From NCBI RefSeq assembly GCF_900100945.1, contig NZ_FNCG01000004.1, forward strand, positions 310,001-374,000: a stretch of DNA of 64,000 nucleotides, in the 5' to 3' direction. Origin of the DNA: Mucilaginibacter gossypii (lineage in GTDB: Bacteria > Bacteroidota > Bacteroidia > Sphingobacteriales > Sphingobacteriaceae). Position numbers and translations under genes: made by a program. The notes beneath the pieces were generated by a model. It searched no databases, was not told the origin of the DNA, and was given only the letters and a program-made list of their open reading frames with translations. Positions 61,232 to 64,000 of this stretch are shown here, in pieces (position 1 is the first letter of the stretch; each line of letters starts with the position of its first letter).

Positions 61232-61375
61232 ATGTATTTCTTCAGGAAAAAAGATCCAAACAGGCCCGACAATTTTAACTTGCGGGTAATGCATTTTATA
61301 AATGCATTGGCTGTAATCATGTTCCTGGCCGGGATTATCTGGAAACTGGTACAGGTATTTATACTTAAAAAATGA
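61232..61375 (+). CDS. 47-residue single-span membrane protein
   Basis: A short ORF starting ATG 61232 with a basic N-terminus (MYFFRKKDPNRPDNFNLR), one transmembrane helix (about 22-42, FINALAVIMFLAGIIWKLVQV) and a C-terminal KK. Its stop TGA overlaps the ridA ATG (ATGA at 61372-61375), the arrangement of translational coupling, which strongly supports a real gene. Its function is unknown; small proteins of this kind are found in Bacteroidota, possibly DUF6728-like (family name from memory, uncertain). Confidence 0.72.
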   Translation: MYFFRKKDPNRPDNFNLRVMHFINALAVIMFLAGIIWKLVQVFILKK

Positions 61376-61749
61376 AAACAATCATCAATACCAACAATGC
61401 ACCTGCCCCTATAGGGCCATATAGCCAGGCTACTTTAGCCGGTGGTTTTTTATTTGTTTCGGGCCAGATCCCTATTGATCCGCTAAGTGGCGAACTCATT
61501 AGCAGCGACATCAAAGCAGAGGCTACACAGGTAATGGAAAACATCAAAGCTATTTTAACCGAAGCTGGCTTAGGTTTCAATAGCATAGTAAAAACCAGTA
61601 TCTTCTTAACCGATCTGCAGAATTTTGTACAGGTTAACGAAGTTTACGGAACCTATTTTACTGCCGATTTTCCGGCCCGCGAAACTATCCAGGTATCCGC
61701 TTTACCAAAAGGGGTAAACGTTGAGATCTCGGTTATTGCGGTTAAATAA
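61372..61749 (+). CDS. ridA: RidA family reactive-intermediate deaminase
   Basis: A 125-residue trimeric enzyme that hydrolyses reactive enamine/imine intermediates, for example 2-aminoacrylate from threonine or serine dehydratase. Motifs are PIGPYSQA (about 11-18), VSGQIPIDP (about 28-36), the catalytic Arg in ARETIQVSALPKG (about 102-114) and Glu in VEISVIA. The length is the norm for the family. It starts within the stop of a 47-residue membrane protein. Confidence 0.95.
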   Translation: MKTIINTNNAPAPIGPYSQATLAGGFLFVSGQIPIDPLSGELISSDIKAEATQVMENIKAILTEAGLGFNSIVKTSIFLTDLQNFVQVNEVYGTYFTADFPARETIQVSALPKGVNVEISVIAVK

Positions 61750-61789
61750 TATTTTGATTTCGAAATTCGGATTTTCGATTTCGGATTTT

Positions 61790-61869
61790 GTCTGAGCCGG
61801 AATTAAGCAGATTTAAGGATTTATTTAGCATTCTATAAATCCTTAAATTTTGTAAATACTGATTCAGAC
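61790..61869. repeat. GTCTGA-ended hairpin element
   Basis: Terminal GTCTGA/TCAGAC (61790-61795 and 61864-61869) and inside a perfect 14-bp inverted repeat ATTTAAGGATTTAT (61811-61824) / ATAAATCCTTAAAT (61835-61848). A degraded copy is at about 8009-8053. Confidence 0.8.
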
Positions 61870-61873
61870 AAAT

Positions 61874-61953
61874 GCGTTAGGGATAGTAGCGGATACCGGC
61901 CCGAGCCTAAGGCTTGCGGGCGTATGAGCGGATAGCCCGGCCGAAGGAACGCC
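61874..61953 (+). repeat. 80-bp GCGTTAGGGAT repeat, copy 3
   Basis: Starts GCGTTAGGGATAGTAGCGG and ends with CCGAAGGAACGCC, same direction as copy 1; 4 bp after the GTCTGA element. The rest of the gap, to 62172, holds only AT-rich DNA and no gene. Confidence 0.85.
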
Positions 61954-62172
61954 CAAAATTAAAGATTGGCGGTTAGAGATTAGGTTTGCATATGAAATCC
62001 AATAAGCAGCGTTTTAAGAACGCTCATTTACCTTGTATCCTGTCCCAACCAGCGATTGTCTCGTTATATTTATAGATTAGTCGATAGTTATTATAGCCAT
62101 CTGTTAATTTAAGAAAACCACATAAACTACATTTACTCTACCGCTATAAAGAAAGGTTAAAACAGTTAATCA

Positions 62173-64000
62173 ATGAACCCTTTTCAAACGCCACTTGTAT
62201 ATTTAAAAGGTGTAGGCCAGTCGAGGGCCGAGGTTTTGAAAAAGGAACTTGAACTGCACACCTTTGAGGATTTGCTGCGCCATTTCCCGTTCAGGTATAT
62301 TGACCGTACCCGCTTTTATAAGGTAAGGGAGATACGTGAAGAACTGCCTTATGTACAGGTGCTGGCGCGTATTATCAATAAAGAAGTTGTTGGCGAAAAG
62401 CAAAGCCGCCGCCTGGTGGTAAAAGCCAAAGATGATACTGGTATTATTGAGCTGGTATGGTTTAAGGGCATTAACTGGATAGAGAAAACCATTATTCCCG
62501 GCAAGGTTTATGTATTGTTCGGAAAGCCCGGCTTTTTTAACATGATGCCACAGATGGCGCATCCCGAAATGGAGTTGTATATGCCGGGCGCTCAAAAACA
62601 GGGTAACCTATCCTTACAACCTGTTTACAACTCAACAGAAAAGCTCAAACAATTTTCGCTGGATAGCAAAGGAATTCAAAAACTTACCGCGGTATTGCTT
62701 GATCTGCATGCTAAGGACATTCGTGAAAACCTGCCTTTATATATCACCAATCAGTTTAAGCTGCTCAACCGGGCTGATGCTTATCGTAACATTCATTTCC
62801 CGGCTGATGCTACACTTCTTAATGAAGCATTACACCGTTTGAAGTTTGAAGAGTTGTTTCTGCTTCAGCTTAAATTACTTAAAAATAAACTTCTTCATAC
62901 GCAAAAGTTTAAAGGGAATGTATTTGATAAAGTTGGGCATTATTTTAATGAGTTTTATCATCACAAGCTGCCTTTTACCTTAACCGATCCGCAGAAGCGG
63001 GTATTGAAGGAGATTAGGCAGGATACTCAACGGGGCATACAAATGAATCGTCTGCTTCAGGGTGATGTGGGTAGCGGTAAAACCGTAGTAGCGCTGATGA
63101 GCATGTTAATAGCTATTGATAACGGTTTTCAAACCTGTATTATGGCGCCTACCGAGATCTTGGCCAACCAGCATTATCAAACCATTAAAAGCCTCGTAGG
63201 CGATGATTTTATTGAGGTCGCTTTATTAACGGGTTCAAGCAAACAAAAGGAGCGTAAAGTGTTGCATCAAAAGCTTGAAGAAGGTACGCTTAAAATATTG
63301 GTTGGTACCCATGCCCTTATTGAAGATAAAGTACAGTTTAAAAACCTGGGCTTTGTGGTAATTGATGAACAGCACCGCTTTGGGGTTGAGCAACGGGCTA
63401 AACTTTGGCGAAAAAATGCTGTTCCGCCGCATATATTGGTAATGACGGCTACACCTATTCCCCGTACATTGGCCATGACATTATATGGTGACCTGGATGT
63501 GTCAGTGATTGACCAGTTGCCGGCTGGTCGTAAACCTATCCAAACGGTTCATTTTTATGAAAATCAGCGCTTACGGATGTTTGGTTTTATGAAACGGGAG
63601 ATAGCATTGGGCAGACAGATCTATGTAGTATACCCGCTGATCCAGGAAAGTGAAAAGCTCGACCTTAAAAACCTGGAGGATGGCATTGAGACTATGTCAC
63701 GCGAGTTTCCGCTGCCTGATTACCGGCTCAGTATTGTACACGGCAAAATGAAGCCTGCCGAGAAAGATTTTGAAATGCAGCGTTTTATTAAAGGCGAAGC
63801 GCAGATCATGGTGGCCACTACCGTAATAGAAGTAGGGGTAAACGTACCGAATGCTTCGGTGATGATCATTGAAAATGCCGAGCGTTTTGGCCTGTCGCAA
63901 TTGCACCAGCTGAGGGGGAGGGTTGGGCGCGGGGCCGAGCAATCCTATTGTATTTTGATGAGCAGTCATAAATTGAGTCACGACGGCAAGATCCGTCTGG
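62173..64000 (+). CDS. recG: ATP-dependent DNA helicase RecG (truncated by window end)
   Basis: Frame open from ATG 62173 to the window edge; 609 codons of an expected ~700. RecG reverses stalled replication forks and resolves branched DNA. The N-terminal wedge/OB domain (about 1-280) starts FQTPLVYLKGVGQSRAEVL. Helicase motifs follow: Walker A GDVGSGKTV (about 297-305), DEQHRFGVEQR (about 398-408), TATPIPRT (about 424-431) and motif VI RGRVGRGAEQ (about 580-589). The DEQH (rather than DEAH) box is a RecG feature. The C-terminal ~90 residues lie outside. Confidence 0.96.
   Translation, partial: MNPFQTPLVYLKGVGQSRAEVLKKELELHTFEDLLRHFPFRYIDRTRFYKVREIREELPYVQVLARIINKEVVGEKQSRRLVVKAKDDTGIIELVWFKGINWIEKTIIPGKVYVLFGKPGFFNMMPQMAHPEMELYMPGAQKQGNLSLQPVYNSTEKLKQFSLDSKGIQKLTAVLLDLHAKDIRENLPLYITNQFKLLNRADAYRNIHFPADATLLNEALHRLKFEELFLLQLKLLKNKLLHTQKFKGNVFDKVGHYFNEFYHHKLPFTLTDPQKRVLKEIRQDTQRGIQMNRLLQGDVGSGKTVVALMSMLIAIDNGFQTCIMAPTEILANQHYQTIKSLVGDDFIEVALLTGSSKQKERKVLHQKLEEGTLKILVGTHALIEDKVQFKNLGFVVIDEQHRFGVEQRAKLWRKNAVPPHILVMTATPIPRTLAMTLYGDLDVSVIDQLPAGRKPIQTVHFYENQRLRMFGFMKREIALGRQIYVVYPLIQESEKLDLKNLEDGIETMSREFPLPDYRLSIVHGKMKPAEKDFEMQRFIKGEAQIMVATTVIEVGVNVPNASVMIIENAERFGLSQLHQLRGRVGRGAEQSYCILMSSHKLSHDGKIRL

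Noticed and set aside
1..64000. tRNA, rRNA, CRISPR array, prophage or insertion sequence
   Set aside because: No cloverleaf, spaced direct-repeat array, transposase or integrase reading frame was recognised by eye; a tRNA scan was not possible here.

Overview
This window looks like chromosome of a Bacteroidota bacterium of the family Sphingobacteriaceae, most like Mucilaginibacter. The reasons are: promoters that fit the Bacteroidota consensus (TTTG, about 20 bp, TAnnTTTG) and a general lack of Shine-Dalgarno sequences; a Kdo transferase and LPS-type glycosyltransferases (Gram-negative outer membrane); many lipoprotein or secreted glycoside hydrolases; carotenoid genes; an OmpA-family major porin-like protein; and intergenic spaces filled with the small inverted-repeat elements common in this family. 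The genus is inferred from protein character, not from any search.

Layout. 0-2 kb: the 5' end of a membrane-anchored protein, an NAD(P)-binding protein and a secreted alpha/beta hydrolase. 2.3-18.3 kb: an L-arabinose/arabinan utilisation locus. araB, araD, a GH27 enzyme, araA, a sodium/solute symporter and a small transaldolase are followed by aldose 1-epimerase, GH51 arabinofuranosidase, two GH43 enzymes and a GH13 lipoprotein. Together they can cut arabinan to arabinose outside or in the periplasm, import it, and carry it through ribulose and ribulose-5-P to xylulose-5-P and the pentose phosphate pathway. No SusC/SusD pair or regulator is present in the window. 18.4-19.8 kb: cold shock protein and ferrochelatase.

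20.0-25.6 kb (minus strand): a compact cluster with a CrtW-type carotenoid ketolase, IspH, a CruF-like carotenoid hydratase, a GT2 glycosyltransferase, two related acyltransferases and an alpha/beta hydrolase. It suggests a ketolated, hydroxylated, glycosylated and acylated carotenoid. 25.9-32.5 kb: Kdo transferase, then a divergent nucleotide-sugar operon (UDP-glucose dehydrogenase, UDP-glucuronate decarboxylase, GalE, dTDP-glucose dehydratase) ending in a PHP-type tyrosine phosphatase. 32.5-33.4 kb is AT-rich and holds stacked hairpins and an orphan small secreted protein. 33.5-38.4 kb: FtsX-like permease, TlpA-like thioredoxin, IscA-type protein, a conserved hypothetical, and a stand-alone methylmalonyl-CoA mutase catalytic subunit.

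38.4-40.3 kb: dnaA with an AT-rich leader. 40.4-51.7 kb: a large thioredoxin-domain protein, NTF2-like protein, Nudix hydrolase, a LemA/TPM/TPM group, an ECF sigma factor, an FAD-dependent oxidoreductase with DinB and CoA-binding proteins, and an MsbA-like ABC exporter. 51.8-57.0 kb: five LPS/exopolysaccharide glycosyltransferases with low GC and tightly overlapping ends. 57.3-64 kb: MeaB GTPase, Xaa-Pro aminopeptidase, a highly expressed OmpA-family protein, a 47-residue membrane protein coupled to RidA, and the start of recG, which runs off the window.

Several families of intergenic repeat elements recur: an 80-bp element in three copies, a GTCATTGCGAG-ended MITE-like element, GC-rich hairpin elements and GTCTGA-ended hairpins. 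One 80-bp copy supplies the stop codon of the carotenoid ketolase, and a perfect palindrome lies inside the signal-peptide region of the GH27 gene. No tRNA, rRNA, CRISPR array, insertion sequence or prophage was recognised.
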